Of a stretch of 64,000 bases of DNA, positions 28,391 through 38,563 are shown one piece after another. The translations under genes were made by a program, and so were the position numbers. The notes beneath the pieces were generated by a model. It saw nothing but the letters and a program-made list of their open reading frames with translations. It did not search any database and was not told the origin of the DNA. Source of the stretch: Succinatimonas sp. UBA6849 (GTDB lineage Bacteria; Pseudomonadota; Gammaproteobacteria; Enterobacterales; Succinivibrionaceae); contig DKDL01000050.1 of assembly GCA_002449335.1 (NCBI GenBank), positions 1 to 64,000 of the forward strand. Direction: 5' to 3'. Numbering within the stretch: the first letter of the stretch is position 1; the number at the start of each line of letters is the position of its first letter.

Positions 28391-30049
28391 TTATCCTAGC
28401 TTTTCAAATTCCTGGGAATACTCTTTGCTATCAAAGAGTTTGTTAAACAGAGCAAAAGATACTTTCTCAAGCTCTGAGGCGTTTTCTAATACCTGAGCTT
28501 TTTCAAACAGCTTTAAGATAAGACTTGAGCGAATAGACAGACCATAGATTTCAATATTTCTTTTTTTAGCATACTTAAAACAGGAATCGACGTTGTTGAC
28601 ACTGTCTGGCATACCGTCTGTAATCACCAAGATGATGTTACGTCTGCATTCTAACTTTTCAATTTTCTCAAATGCATACCAAAGACCTTGTGCCAAAGGT
28701 GTAGAGCCTCTCGGTCTCTGATCAAATCTTGAGGCTACACGTGAGACCTTTTCGTTATCTCGAAGTGCAATCTCGTACTCTGAGGTCTGACCAGGAAAAT
28801 AAGTTGCCATAGTCTTAATACCATCAATACCTTCTAAAGCCATACAGATCATAAGAGCAACCTTACAGGCCTCTTCACATCTTGTAAACTCAAGTCCGTC
28901 TGAGGTTAACATTGAACTTGAGACATCAACTAAGATATGTACAGAAGTTGAAAAACCACTGTTTGAGACTCTGTCTTTAAAAATATTCTGTTCCCCAACA
29001 CATACCTTTTGTGCCTTTAAAGGATCAACTCTGGTGCCCTTATCCGTGGTAAAACCAAAAGCTTCAACATAACTTCTTACTTTCATGTTCAAAGCTCGAC
29101 GTAGTGAATATGAGCTATCAACTTGTCTTATGTAGTCTTGTCGTCCTGGCAGGCACTCTTTTTCATTGAATAAACCTAAATCCTCACGAGAGGAGCTTGA
29201 TTGTCCAGTACCATTTTCTTCGACAATCTTAGCTGCGCTCTGACTTGGAGTTGCATTGCTAGGATCACCTTTGGTTGCAAGCTTTAATTTGAGTAACTCT
29301 TTTATAAATTGCTTCTGATGTTCATCTTTAATCGTTCCATGCTTATCTTCATACTCGCGAAGTTCATCATTAAGTTTCTCTTCAGACATGAACTTCAATC
29401 TTTCATTTTTAAATTCAATCTCATCTGAAGCTAAGATTGCATAAATCTTATCTACAAAGTACAGCACTTCTTTTGAGGATTTTGCCTTTGAGCATTCTTT
29501 TGTAAGCTTGGCTATTCTTTTTACGAGACGCTCTTTTATTCTCTTTTTTAAATGAATATAAAGAGTAAGTGCTCTTTTTCTTGAGGAGAAAAAGTGCTGA
29601 CAGTGAACTTGAGAATAAGCTTGGATGAAAGATAAGACCACATTTAGAACGTTTATCTTTGAAACGTTCTGACAAAAGGTCTGCCAGTCATTTTCATAAT
29701 AGTCATTTAATAATGACAGATTCTCATACACACCGATGTATTCTCGAGAGATCAAAGCTTCAATACGGCTATCTTCTAAGATATTAAATAAAGAAAATCG
29801 TAATAGATCATCTCTTACAAATTCACTTTTTATCAGCTTAAAGTCAGTGTAGCGCACATGAGCTGACTCATGAGCTAAATAACCATAGGCAAGTCTTGCC
29901 TTAGCGGGATTGTTAATATCAAGTCTTGGTATGGTAATAGTCTCGCCATTGGTGTAAGCAGAGGTACCCTGCATTCTTACCGATACACCAAACATCTTAG
30001 AGTAGTTATTAACCATAATGGGTAGAGCATTACTGATGTGGTTATTCAT
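28391..30049 (-). CDS. VWA-domain protein with HExxH motif (CobT-like)
   Basis: The 552-residue protein has an N-terminal zincin-like motif HESAH at residues 60-64 (YLAHESAHVRYTDF), a charged helical middle, and a C-terminal von Willebrand A domain with a MIDAS site: DVSSS near residue 375, a Thr in RGSTPLAQGLWYA, and ITDGMPD. The pattern resembles CobT/VWA proteins that normally act with a MoxR/CobS-type AAA+ ATPase, but no such ATPase and no cobalamin gene is nearby. The AHE-AH segment with ILEDSRIE is common in phage and plasmid-borne VWA proteins. It is a lone gene. Function unknown. Confidence 0.75.
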   Translation of the reverse strand: MNNHISNALPIMVNNYSKMFGVSVRMQGTSAYTNGETITIPRLDINNPAKARLAYGYLAHESAHVRYTDFKLIKSEFVRDDLLRFSLFNILEDSRIEALISREYIGVYENLSLLNDYYENDWQTFCQNVSKINVLNVVLSFIQAYSQVHCQHFFSSRKRALTLYIHLKKRIKERLVKRIAKLTKECSKAKSSKEVLYFVDKIYAILASDEIEFKNERLKFMSEEKLNDELREYEDKHGTIKDEHQKQFIKELLKLKLATKGDPSNATPSQSAAKIVEENGTGQSSSSREDLGLFNEKECLPGRQDYIRQVDSSYSLRRALNMKVRSYVEAFGFTTDKGTRVDPLKAQKVCVGEQNIFKDRVSNSGFSTSVHILVDVSSSMLTSDGLEFTRCEEACKVALMICMALEGIDGIKTMATYFPGQTSEYEIALRDNEKVSRVASRFDQRPRGSTPLAQGLWYAFEKIEKLECRRNIILVITDGMPDSVNNVDSCFKYAKKRNIEIYGLSIRSSLILKLFEKAQVLENASELEKVSFALFNKLFDSKEYSQEFEKLG

Positions 30050-30549
30050 AAAGATCCTGCCTGTAGCTATTGTTTTTTGGAGTCTAGTTTGATTAAGACT
30101 GAGTTTTTAATGAAAACTATGTTTGTCGTCTTTTGGCAGGTATTATCTCTGAGAGATTTTTGTAGCTTATAAAATTACTGACAAAATATGCAATTTTTAA
30201 GCATTATCTTGATAATTTTTCTAAATTTAGCAATTTTTAGAGCGTTTTTGCTTACTTTTAGAAGAATATAAAAGCAGAACTTGAGTTTTGAGTAACTAGC
30301 TATTTTTAGATAAGAAAAGGCTTTTCTTTATAAAATAGCGCGCTCATTTATGAATTTTGTACTAGAAAAAGAATGACAATGATCACTCTTCCTTCATCAT
30401 TTTTGATAAAGAAAATCTTTTTATGAAGATCTTAATCTCTATTCGATCCATAATTATCACCTAAGAGCGCTTTGTCTTTAGCGAGCAACAGATTTTGAGA
30501 ACTTATATCTCGTGCTCTTCTCGTTATAACTATATAAAAGGCATTAAAT
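30050..30549. other. Divergent intergenic region between the VWA gene and the chemoreceptor
   Basis: No ORF or RNA gene is seen. It must hold the promoters of both divergent genes. It is AT-rich with several poly-T tracts. I searched for a sigma-28 box in front of the chemoreceptor and found none that fits. Confidence 0.5.
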
Positions 30550-32121
30550 ATGAGAAATAATCAGCCTGTAGTGGATGTAGAAATTAAATTTCCTGATGAT
30601 CCTAATGCGAAGATCATCTCTGTAACCGATACTCACGGCATCATTACTGATGTTAATCAGACTTTTATTGATATGTGTGGTTTTTCAAGAGAAGAACTTA
30701 TAGGTCAGCCTCACAATATCATCAGACACCCAGATATGCCTTCTGCTGTATTCAAGCTTATGTGGGATACCTTAAAGAAAGGTAAACCTTTCATGGGCAT
30801 CATCAAAAACCGCCATAAAGACGGTCGTTACTATTGGGTTAATGCCTTTATTATTCCAATTACCAACGGTGGCAAGATTGTAGGTTATGAGTCTGTAAGA
30901 ACCAGAGCTACAGATGAGGAGATTGCTAACGCTAAGGCAACCTATGCCAAGATGAACTCTGGCTCCAAGTTAAGTACCTATTCTGTATTTAATTCTTATG
31001 ACATCTACTATGGCATCTTAACTTTAATTGCCTTTATCTACGCTTTGTACGACCAGTCTATTATCTCTATCATCCTTACAGGTGTAATCGGTGCCTTTAC
31101 TGCTTACAGCATGCTTTCTAAAAAGAACCGCTTTATCACAAGACTTATTGAAAAGAATGAGATGCAGGCAGATCCTGTATCCCTGGCAATCTATGCTCCA
31201 GGTGGCACTGATACAGACAGAGCTTCCTTTGCTATAAAGTGCCGTGAGAAATATGTTGATGCAATTTTAACCAGAGTTAAAGAAGCATCATCTAGATTAA
31301 ATCAGTTAGCAGAGCAGAATCTTGATAATGCATCTGATAGCAACAAAGATATGATTGAAAAATCAAAGCATACCAAGAAGGTTGCTAAGAACATGAACGC
31401 TGTTACTCAGACTATGCTCACTATGATGAAGGATCTTACCGACAGTGTTGCTACTACCAACGAAAGTTCAGAGCAGACCTCTTCTTTGATGCAGGCTGGT
31501 AAAGATATTTCTGAGAGAACTCTAAATGCTATTACCACATTAGACAATCAGGTTAAGAATATCGCAACCTCAATTGAGAACTTATCAGCTAAAGTCGAGG
31601 AGATTGCTCAGGCTTCAGAGCTTATTGATAAGGTATCAGATCAGACAAACTTATTAGCCCTCAATGCATCTATTGAGGCTGCTCGTGCTGGTGAAGCAGG
31701 TAAAGGCTTTGCTGTGGTAGCAGATGAGGTGCGTTCCCTGTCTTTGAGTACCCACAAGTCAACTCAGAATATTCATAACTTAATTGATGACTTCAAAGAA
31801 AAAGCTGAAGAAGCCAAGGTTATGGCTGAACACGGACTTACAGCAGCTCAAAACGGTGTAGTTGAGGTAGGTCGCAACAATGACAATGTTGAAAAGGTAG
31901 TTGAAGCTATTTCTGTAATTAAAGAGAACGCTGATAAGATGCTCAATGAGATCAACATGCACAGTGAAACTGTTCAGGGTGTAGCAGAACAGGTAAAGCA
32001 GATCTTCTCACTTACAGACGAGTCTGTTGATATCACCTCTAAGACACAGCAGGATATGCAGTACTTAAAGGATGAAGCTGATGATGTAGTTGAGATGATC
32101 TCCCGTTTCAACCGTAAGTAA
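30550..32121 (+). CDS. Aer-like PAS-domain methyl-accepting chemotaxis protein
   Basis: Residues 20-120 form a PAS domain ([37 protein letters not shown]) that in E. coli Aer binds FAD and senses redox state. Two close membrane segments lie about residues 150-190, with no periplasmic ligand domain. The C-terminal signalling hairpin has the standard core [19 protein letters not shown] near residue 365. There is no terminal NWETF pentapeptide for CheR docking. It most likely guides energy or redox taxis. It stands alone and is followed by a terminator. Confidence 0.88.
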   Translation: MRNNQPVVDVEIKFPDDPNAKIISVTDTHGIITDVNQTFIDMCGFSREELIGQPHNIIRHPDMPSAVFKLMWDTLKKGKPFMGIIKNRHKDGRYYWVNAFIIPITNGGKIVGYESVRTRATDEEIANAKATYAKMNSGSKLSTYSVFNSYDIYYGILTLIAFIYALYDQSIISIILTGVIGAFTAYSMLSKKNRFITRLIEKNEMQADPVSLAIYAPGGTDTDRASFAIKCREKYVDAILTRVKEASSRLNQLAEQNLDNASDSNKDMIEKSKHTKKVAKNMNAVTQTMLTMMKDLTDSVATTNESSEQTSSLMQAGKDISERTLNAITTLDNQVKNIATSIENLSAKVEEIAQASELIDKVSDQTNLLALNASIEAARAGEAGKGFAVVADEVRSLSLSTHKSTQNIHNLIDDFKEKAEEAKVMAEHGLTAAQNGVVEVGRNNDNVEKVVEAISVIKENADKMLNEINMHSETVQGVAEQVKQIFSLTDESVDITSKTQQDMQYLKDEADDVVEMISRFNRK

Positions 32122-32138
32122 TTCGTTATCATAAAAGG

Positions 32139-32166
32139 GCCTACTTTATCTTAAGTAGGCTTTTTT
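32139..32166 (+). terminator. Intrinsic terminator after the Aer-like gene
   Basis: Arms GCCTACTT and AAGTAGGC with a six-base loop, then seven T. It starts 18 bases after the stop. Confidence 0.9.
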
Positions 32167-32330
32167 ATGCGTAAAATTCAGGTATCAATCCACAGTAAAA
32201 CAGCGACTTTTAGAGATAAGGTGAAAAAAATTGTATGTATTCTCAATAAAATTGAGTCTTACATGAAAAAGTTACATAAAAAGAATATAGAATTATACAG
32301 AACGTATTTTAGGCAAGAATTCAGTAAGTT

Positions 32331-34076
32331 ATGACATTATTTAGCTACAGTCCTCTAAGAAAGGAACAAATCCTCCGCTCTAGCACATGGGGCCACCACT
32401 TCTTCTTTTTAAATGCGATCTTAGCTATCGTCATTAGCTTTGCATATGTTTATGCTGCTCCTCATACAGAGAGTCTGTCTGCTTTTATCTATTTACTGGC
32501 TACCTGGTTAGGTCAGTCCTGTTTCTTAGCCTTTTTAGCCTTCTTAATTCTGTTCTTCCCACTTACCTTTATTGGTAACTTTAAGGTTTATAGAGTAGTA
32601 AGTGTTATCTTTGCCTTTTTATTACACTGCTTACTTTTAATTGATGCCAAGATCTTTTTAACCGTAAAGGTACATATTACCTGGATGGTAACTTCTCTAA
32701 TTTTAAGAGATTTAGACTTCAACACCGGTCTTAACTTCAGGTTCATGTATATTGCGGTGATTGTGTTAATTCTCTTAGAGCTTTTATTTGCAAAATTAGC
32801 TACAAGAGAAGTTTACAAAAAGAGCCTAAGACACAACCTCTTCCCAGATATTGTTTTATCAGCTATCTTTATGTGCTTTGTAGCATCTCACGGTATCTAC
32901 ATTTGGGCCGATGCTACTAACTATGAAAAGATCACTAATTTAAGAACCGTTTTCCCAGCTCACTACCCAATGACTGCCAAGTCATTTTTGTCTAACCACG
33001 GCTGGATTGATGATGAAGATTTTACAGAAGCTGACAGTGAGGATAAGAGTTCAACCTCAAGCTTTGTCTACCCATTAGCTGAGATTAAATCAAATCCTTC
33101 TAATAACCCAAAGAATGTCATCATTGTGCTCTTAAACGGCATGTCTTATTCGGATCTAAATCAGGCTGATACTCCATTTTTAATGTCATTAAAAATGTCT
33201 AACACCAGTTTTGAAAAGCATTATCTGCCATATCAGAACTACGAGGACAACCTCTTTGCAAGCTCATTTGGTCTGCCTGTTCAATACAAAGAGAGCTTTA
33301 TAAAACATAAGGTTGAACCTGTATTAGTAACTGAGATGCAAAAACAGGAATACATCGTAAGAGTATTCACCAACAGCTATTTAAAGAAAGATATTGCTAA
33401 TGTAACTTTCTTATTAGGTCTGCCTATAAACAGAGTTACGGCTCTCAAGAACGATCATTTAGTTTTTGAAAAGACTTTAGACTTTGTTGATACCTTAAAT
33501 AGCAATCAGCACTTTTTGGTATCTTTAAATACCAACTCTCTGCTGTATGCAAACAGAAATAAAACAGCTCACACAAAAGCATTAAAAGATCTTGATGAGG
33601 AGCTTAAAAACTTCATTCATGAGTTATCCAGAAGAGATATCTTAAAGCAGTCACTAGTGCTCATCACCTCTGATATTGGTAATCCACTTTTATTAGGTAA
33701 TACAACAGACTATTCTATGCGTCAGCAGCATGTACCTATGATTGCGCTGTGGCCACAGGACTCTCTAAAGGGCATCTCATACAACAATTTAACTTCTAAT
33801 TTTGATATTGCGCCTACCATAGGTCTTGAAATTTTAGGGGTAACGACCCCATGTGTTAATTACTCCATAGGAAATAGTCTTTTAAAGATCACTAACAGAG
33901 ACTATTTATTAACAACTCAAGGCCGTTCTTTATTGTTAATTTCTAACAAAGCCGTAACTGTCTATAAACGTAACGGCAAGGTTCATATTGACGAGGACGG
34001 TAAGATTAAAGACGCCAAGCCAAACCTTGAGAACTTAATTAGAGCCATGAGAGAATTGAACCGTTTTAAAGGTTAG
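32331..34076 (+). CDS. lapC: Inner membrane LPS regulator LapC/YejM (PbgA), DUF3413 and sulfatase-like domains
   Basis: The 581-residue protein (E. coli YejM is 586) has five N-terminal membrane helices of the DUF3413 type, the characteristic WADATNYEKITNLRTVFPAHYPMTAKSFL segment after them, and a periplasmic alkaline-phosphatase-superfamily domain starting near NVIIVLLNGMSYSDL. In E. coli this protein controls LpxC stability through LapB/FtsH and so tunes LPS synthesis. The sulfatase domain lacks the C/S-x-P-x-R motif, in line with the non-hydrolytic role of YejM. It is followed after 15 bases by cnoX. Confidence 0.88.
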   Translation: MTLFSYSPLRKEQILRSSTWGHHFFFLNAILAIVISFAYVYAAPHTESLSAFIYLLATWLGQSCFLAFLAFLILFFPLTFIGNFKVYRVVSVIFAFLLHCLLLIDAKIFLTVKVHITWMVTSLILRDLDFNTGLNFRFMYIAVIVLILLELLFAKLATREVYKKSLRHNLFPDIVLSAIFMCFVASHGIYIWADATNYEKITNLRTVFPAHYPMTAKSFLSNHGWIDDEDFTEADSEDKSSTSSFVYPLAEIKSNPSNNPKNVIIVLLNGMSYSDLNQADTPFLMSLKMSNTSFEKHYLPYQNYEDNLFASSFGLPVQYKESFIKHKVEPVLVTEMQKQEYIVRVFTNSYLKKDIANVTFLLGLPINRVTALKNDHLVFEKTLDFVDTLNSNQHFLVSLNTNSLLYANRNKTAHTKALKDLDEELKNFIHELSRRDILKQSLVLITSDIGNPLLLGNTTDYSMRQQHVPMIALWPQDSLKGISYNNLTSNFDIAPTIGLEILGVTTPCVNYSIGNSLLKITNRDYLLTTQGRSLLLISNKAVTVYKRNGKVHIDEDGKIKDAKPNLENLIRAMRELNRFKG

Positions 34077-34091
34077 AAATAAGGATTTACG

Positions 34092-34928
34092 ATGCGTTTA
34101 ACTGAACAGAATGTAAAAGAAGTAATTGTCGATGCCTCAATGAAAAAGGCAGTATTTGTCTACTTTTTCATGAATGCACCTGAGTGTGAAGCTGCAACTA
34201 AAGCTGTTACAGCTGCTATTACTGATAACAATGAGTACATTTCTCTAGTTGAAGCTGATGTTCAAGAACAGGTTTCTCAAGCTGTAGCAATGCAGTTAGG
34301 TTTACAGACTGTTCCTGCTCTTATCGTAATGCAAAACGGTCGCCCTGTTGATGCTCTTCAAGGCGATGATATTGTTGCAAAGTTACCTGAGACAATTAAA
34401 AAATTCATGCCATCTGAAGCTGAACTTTTAATTAAAGAAGCTAATGATTTAGAGCAAAAAGGCGATCTACAACAGGCTGTAGCTAAAGCAAAACAAGCTT
34501 ACAACCTTGATGAAAAGAACGTTGAGATTAAGCTTATTTATGCTCGTCTGTGCATTAGGAATAAAGAACTTGAATTAGCTCATACTCTGCTTGATAACGC
34601 TGGTCGTGAAGAGCAATCAATGCAGGATTATAAAGATCTTGTGTCAGCACTGACCTTAGCTGAGCAGGCAGCTGACAGTCCTGAGATTAAAGAGTTAGAA
34701 GCAAAATTCAATGCAGATCCTGACAATTCTGAGGTTGCATCTAACTATGCTGCAGCTTTAGCTGAAGCTGGTAAGAAAGCTAAAGCTTTAGAGATCTTAT
34801 TTAATATCTTAAAGAAAGATCTGTCTGATGCTAATGCTAAAAAGACCTTCTTAGATCTTTTAAACACCATGTCAGGTGATCCTCTGCAAAAAGAGTACAG
34901 AAGAAAGTTATATACCTTAATGTACTAA
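34092..34928 (+). CDS. cnoX: Thioredoxin-like co-chaperone CnoX (YbbN family)
   Basis: The 278-residue protein has an N-terminal thioredoxin fold without CxxC: the site reads APEC, with a single Cys, and the cis-Pro segment is TVPALIVMQNG. A TPR region with about four helix pairs follows (LEQKGDLQQAVAKAKQAYNL). This matches YbbN/CnoX, which protects unfolded proteins from oxidation and hands them to DnaK and GroEL. It is co-transcribed with lapC and ends at a strong terminator. Confidence 0.85.
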   Translation: MRLTEQNVKEVIVDASMKKAVFVYFFMNAPECEAATKAVTAAITDNNEYISLVEADVQEQVSQAVAMQLGLQTVPALIVMQNGRPVDALQGDDIVAKLPETIKKFMPSEAELLIKEANDLEQKGDLQQAVAKAKQAYNLDEKNVEIKLIYARLCIRNKELELAHTLLDNAGREEQSMQDYKDLVSALTLAEQAADSPEIKELEAKFNADPDNSEVASNYAAALAEAGKKAKALEILFNILKKDLSDANAKKTFLDLLNTMSGDPLQKEYRRKLYTLMY

Positions 34929-34968
34929 TCTGTACTAATGTAAAGAAAATCAATTTATAAGGTTATGT

Positions 34969-35006
34969 AAAAGGCCTGCAAGAAACGATGTACTTGCAGG
35001 CCTTTT
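34969..35006. terminator. Strong bidirectional terminator
   Basis: A perfect 14-bp stem, AAAAGGCCTGCAAG (34969-34982) and CTTGCAGGCCTTTT (34993-35006), lies between convergent cnoX and the permease gene. Confidence 0.92.
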
Positions 35007-35034
35007 AGTTTGTCTTAAACTTGCTCAAAGTATT

Positions 35035-36174
35035 CTAGCTTTGAGGTTCTATTCTGTTACCCTGTTCATCAGTACTTGGCCAGTTAACAATTAAAGTTCT
35101 GATAAAGGTAGCAAGAGGAATTGAGAAGAACACGCCCCAGAATCCCCACAGTCCGCCAAAGATTAAGATAGCAGACAGAATTGAGAAAGCATCAAGATTC
35201 ATAGCTTTTGAGAAGAGTAATGGAGTTAAGACATTACTATCTAACAGCTGAATAATAATGTAAACGACGCATACCCAAATTAGAGTTGAGCTCATTCCAA
35301 ACTGGAAGATTGAAACTAAAAGTACTGGAATAGTGATAATAACTGCACCTACATATGGGATGACAACAGATAAGCCCACACCTACACCTAGCAATAAAGC
35401 ATAGTTTAATCCTAAGAACATAAAGGCTAATGAGTTTACACAAGCTATGATGGTTATGTGCAGAAGTTTGCCTCTGATATAACCTTCAATCTGAGCATTT
35501 ATTTGAGGCCAGAACTCATGAATTAGAGCTTGGTTATTCGGGAGAATATAAGTTCTGATACGTTTTTGCAGTACAGGCTTATTAGCTAACATTAAGAACA
35601 CTAAAATAGGCACGATGATCATATACATAAGCCATGATACGGTGTTCACTACTGATGGCATTACCTGATTTTTAATGATATTGGTAGTATTAGCAATGAT
35701 TACAGAACGAGCATTTACTACCATATTTTTTAACTCATCCTCAGTAACCATTGATGGAATTGGCTCTGGCATGGTAGCAACAAATTCATTGATCCTTGCA
35801 GCTACATTTGAATCAAAGTCATCGCCATTATCTGAATTTACAGTCTCAGTACTAATCTTTTGTAAGTTTAAATAAAACTGATTTCCCTGCTGTAAAACCT
35901 TAGGTACCACAAACACCAAGATACCTACAGACACACCCACGAATAAAGCCATGGTGATAACTGAAGAGCACATTCTTGAGAGTTTGCACTTATGATTTAA
36001 AAGTCTTACCAACCAATCTAAACAGTAAGCAATACACAATGCCACTACTAATGGACCTACAAGCCACATTAGATAGTAAACAGTAAGAAAAGAGCAAACT
36101 AGAACAATAGCAAACTCAATAGTACCTGGTGCTGAAAAATGGCGTAAATACCAGTTATGCAATAGCTTAATCAT
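35035..36174 (-). CDS. AI-2E family transporter / PerM-like permease
   Basis: The 379-residue protein has about eight hydrophobic helices in the order typical of the family: two near the start, one at about residues 70-90, a long soluble loop, then a C-terminal bundle with YVGAVIITIPVLLVSIFQFG and LDSNVLTPLLFSKAMNLDAFSILSAILIFGGLWGFWGVFFSIPLA. The last motif is the family signature. Substrates differ (AI-2 export, Na+/H+, glycerol), so none is assigned. In Vibrio and relatives a perM gene is close to hda and purM, which are about 5 kb away here. Confidence 0.85.
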   Translation of the reverse strand: MIKLLHNWYLRHFSAPGTIEFAIVLVCSFLTVYYLMWLVGPLVVALCIAYCLDWLVRLLNHKCKLSRMCSSVITMALFVGVSVGILVFVVPKVLQQGNQFYLNLQKISTETVNSDNGDDFDSNVAARINEFVATMPEPIPSMVTEDELKNMVVNARSVIIANTTNIIKNQVMPSVVNTVSWLMYMIIVPILVFLMLANKPVLQKRIRTYILPNNQALIHEFWPQINAQIEGYIRGKLLHITIIACVNSLAFMFLGLNYALLLGVGVGLSVVIPYVGAVIITIPVLLVSIFQFGMSSTLIWVCVVYIIIQLLDSNVLTPLLFSKAMNLDAFSILSAILIFGGLWGFWGVFFSIPLATFIRTLIVNWPSTDEQGNRIEPQS

Positions 36175-36325
36175 AATGTCTCTTTAGTAAAAATCAGATT
36201 GTTCTAGTATATAAAAACAAAAAGCTTTTTGAGCAGATTTTTTTAGGATCTTTGAGCTTTTCTACCGTATAAGGACAGAAGAGATGAAGCCTAGTCTTAA
36301 ACTTGGTAAGAAAAGCCCTATTTTT

Positions 36326-36673
36326 CTATCTTTGACCAGGAAAGCTCTGTACAAACTTAATAGTGATATCAGGAAAAGAATCTACAAACTGAATTTTAAA
36401 ATCAGGAAATGAGTCTACAAATTGCCATTTACCGCACTTATCAGCAAATGCATTAACCTTTTGCACATCAAGATCTTCAAAAGAGGAAACTATCTTTACT
36501 TTAATATCAGGAAAGGAGTTAACCACTTTTACTTTGCCATATAAAGGAATGCCGTTATATGAGCAGGAGGAAAGATTAGAAGCATAAGCACTATTAACGC
36601 TAAGAGCCATAGCAAGCAAATAGGCAAAGATTGCTAAAGCTGATTTTAGCAAAGACAAAGATCTTAAAATCAT
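36326..36673 (-). CDS. Small secreted SFPD-repeat protein, probable 7(1) septoil-knot family
   Basis: The start chosen (MILRSL, 36673) has an AAGGA site at good spacing. A signal peptide ends near SAYA, giving a mature chain of about 85 residues. The chain consists of about six units of a motif V-x-S-F-P-D with a period near 11 residues (NSFPD, SSFED, NAFAD, DSFPD, DSFPD, QSFPG), each followed by a beta-type I/V-x-V/F strand, with two Cys (in SSCSY and DKCGK) that could form a disulfide. From memory this is the repeat pattern of the family called 7(1) septoil knot. The cellular role is unknown. It is a single-gene unit divergent from bepA. Confidence 0.65.
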   Translation of the reverse strand: MILRSLSLLKSALAIFAYLLAMALSVNSAYASNLSSCSYNGIPLYGKVKVVNSFPDIKVKIVSSFEDLDVQKVNAFADKCGKWQFVDSFPDFKIQFVDSFPDITIKFVQSFPGQR

Positions 36674-36822
36674 TTCAATCCTTATATAAATCTGACTAAA
36701 TTCATCAAAAACAAACATTCAAAAGCTAATCTAAGTATAATTTTCCTAAGATAGAATATTTGCGACTTTATAAAAATATTTTTCCTTAATGAGCTAAGAT
36801 AAAACAAACTAAGGAAAGAGTT

Positions 36823-38310
36823 ATGCTTAAATTCAAACTAAACCAATTGAGATTGAATAAATTGAGAGCTTTAGTAAGTGCCTCAATTTGTACAGCTGTA
36901 TTTTTGACAGTACCTTTTTCAATATCATCTGTAGCTCATGCTGAAGATAACATTGTAATTCCTGATTTAGGTCCTGCCGGTATCCGTGGAATGACCGTTC
37001 AGGCTGAAAAAAATTACGGTGAGTTCTTTATGCGTAAAGCTAATGGCGCTGGTGCTGTAACAGCTGATCCGGTTTTGAACGAGTACATTGATACTGTAGG
37101 TTCAAAACTCATCATGAATGCAAGCAATGTTTACTTTCCATTTGAGTTTTTCCTCTCATCTGATAAGAGCTTGAATGCTTCAGCTTTTTTAGGCGGTAAA
37201 GTTCAGGTAAACGCTGGTCTATTCCATTACACCGATAATGAAGATGAGTTTGCCTCTGTTTTAGCACACGAAGTCTCTCACGTAACTCAAAGACATATTG
37301 CAAGGCTTATTGAAGCTCAAACAGACAGAACACCTGTAAGTGTAGCTAGTATCATAGGTTCAATTGTAGTTGCTCTGATTAACCCAACCGTAGGTATGGC
37401 AGCACTATCTTCAAGTACCGGTCTTTTAGCTCAGGCTGGTATTAACTTTACCCGTGATAATGAGTCAGAGGCAGATAGAGTAGGACTTGCAGTATTAAAC
37501 CGAGCAGGTTACAACCCAATGGCTATGAGCGATTTATTTAAAAAGCTCCTAGCTCAACAGGGTAATATCAATCCTGCTTTTAGCATGTTAGTAGATCACC
37601 CTTTATCTGAGGTTCGTGTAGCTGAGGCTTATAATCTTGCTAAAAACATGCCTAAAAGACAGAATTCTAAAAATCCTAACTTCATGATGGCAAAAGCTCG
37701 TGTAGATGTACGCTATATGAAGTATGACCTTAATTCATTAAGAGAAAGACTTCTAAACTCAAGAACCGTAAACTCTGTTTATAAGAACTATGCTTTAGCC
37801 TTGATCTCTCTTGAGAATAAGAAATTTGATGAAGCATCAGGTTACCTGTCTAAGCTCAATCTTCCAACTAACGATTTTGTGCTAGATGTCTATACTGATA
37901 TTGATATTGCTCAAGGTAAATATCAATCTGCAATCTCAAGACTAAAACCTGTCTATGACAGAAAACCTAATGACGGTGCGATAGCTTTAAATCTTGCAAA
38001 TGCTTATGTAGAAGGAAAACAGCCTGATGGCGCGATAAAAGTTTTAACAGCCTTTACAAGAAAACGACCAAATCATGCTCTGGCAACCGATCTTTTAGTT
38101 AAAGCCTATTTCCAAAAGAAAGATAAATGCAACGGTTTCCAGACAGCTGCCTGGAACAGTGTCTTGAGCAGCAACTATAACCAAGCTAATGGCTTTTTAA
38201 CTGACGCCTTGCATGTATGTACAGGCAATGACAGAGAAATTGTCAGAGCAAAGTTTAAGAACTATAACTATCTAAGAGATTTCGACGCCCAATTTGAAAA
38301 GAAGCAATAG
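36823..38310 (+). CDS. bepA: Periplasmic metalloprotease/chaperone BepA (M48, TPR)
   Basis: The 495-residue protein has a signal peptide ending near VAHA, an M48 domain with the zinc motif HEVSHVTQRH (HExxH at residues 149-153) and the third ligand in ESEADRVG, then a C-terminal TPR domain. BepA helps LptD and other outer membrane proteins mature and degrades stalled ones. Length matches E. coli BepA (487). The ATG follows AAGGAAAGAG. It fits with the bamB and lapC envelope genes in the window. Confidence 0.9.
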   Translation: MLKFKLNQLRLNKLRALVSASICTAVFLTVPFSISSVAHAEDNIVIPDLGPAGIRGMTVQAEKNYGEFFMRKANGAGAVTADPVLNEYIDTVGSKLIMNASNVYFPFEFFLSSDKSLNASAFLGGKVQVNAGLFHYTDNEDEFASVLAHEVSHVTQRHIARLIEAQTDRTPVSVASIIGSIVVALINPTVGMAALSSSTGLLAQAGINFTRDNESEADRVGLAVLNRAGYNPMAMSDLFKKLLAQQGNINPAFSMLVDHPLSEVRVAEAYNLAKNMPKRQNSKNPNFMMAKARVDVRYMKYDLNSLRERLLNSRTVNSVYKNYALALISLENKKFDEASGYLSKLNLPTNDFVLDVYTDIDIAQGKYQSAISRLKPVYDRKPNDGAIALNLANAYVEGKQPDGAIKVLTAFTRKRPNHALATDLLVKAYFQKKDKCNGFQTAAWNSVLSSNYNQANGFLTDALHVCTGNDREIVRAKFKNYNYLRDFDAQFEKKQ

Positions 38311-38390
38311 TTCAAATAACGACTATAAAATTAACCTCAAAAGTTAATCAAGAACCAAACCACCTTTTAGAGCTCACACAATTAGCTCAC

Positions 38391-38420
38391 AAACTACAAG
38401 CTACACATAGCTTGTAGTTT
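38391..38420 (+). terminator. Perfect hairpin after bepA
   Basis: Arms AAACTACAAGCTA (38391-38403) and TAGCTTGTAGTTT (38408-38420) enclose a CACA loop. The T-run is interrupted (TTTGTGTAT). Likely the bepA terminator. Confidence 0.65.
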
Positions 38421-38563
38421 GTGTATAGCCTATCGTCTTTGCAAAAATTATGCATTTAATGCGATTTTTGTCACTTTTTTGATTATTGTAGTAAACTACA
38501 CACAGTTTTAACTAGAACTCTTATGTGTATAAGGGCTTAGAAAAGTTAATAAGAGAGATAAAA

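Noticed and set aside
30400..30549. FliA promoter for the Aer-like chemoreceptor
   Set aside because: TAAAG-type sequences occur, but none has a CGATAA-type partner at correct spacing.
32331..34076. Active sulfatase or LPS phosphoethanolamine transferase
   Set aside because: The DUF3413 N-terminus and the WADATNYEKITNLR segment identify LapC/YejM, whose sulfatase-like domain is regulatory.
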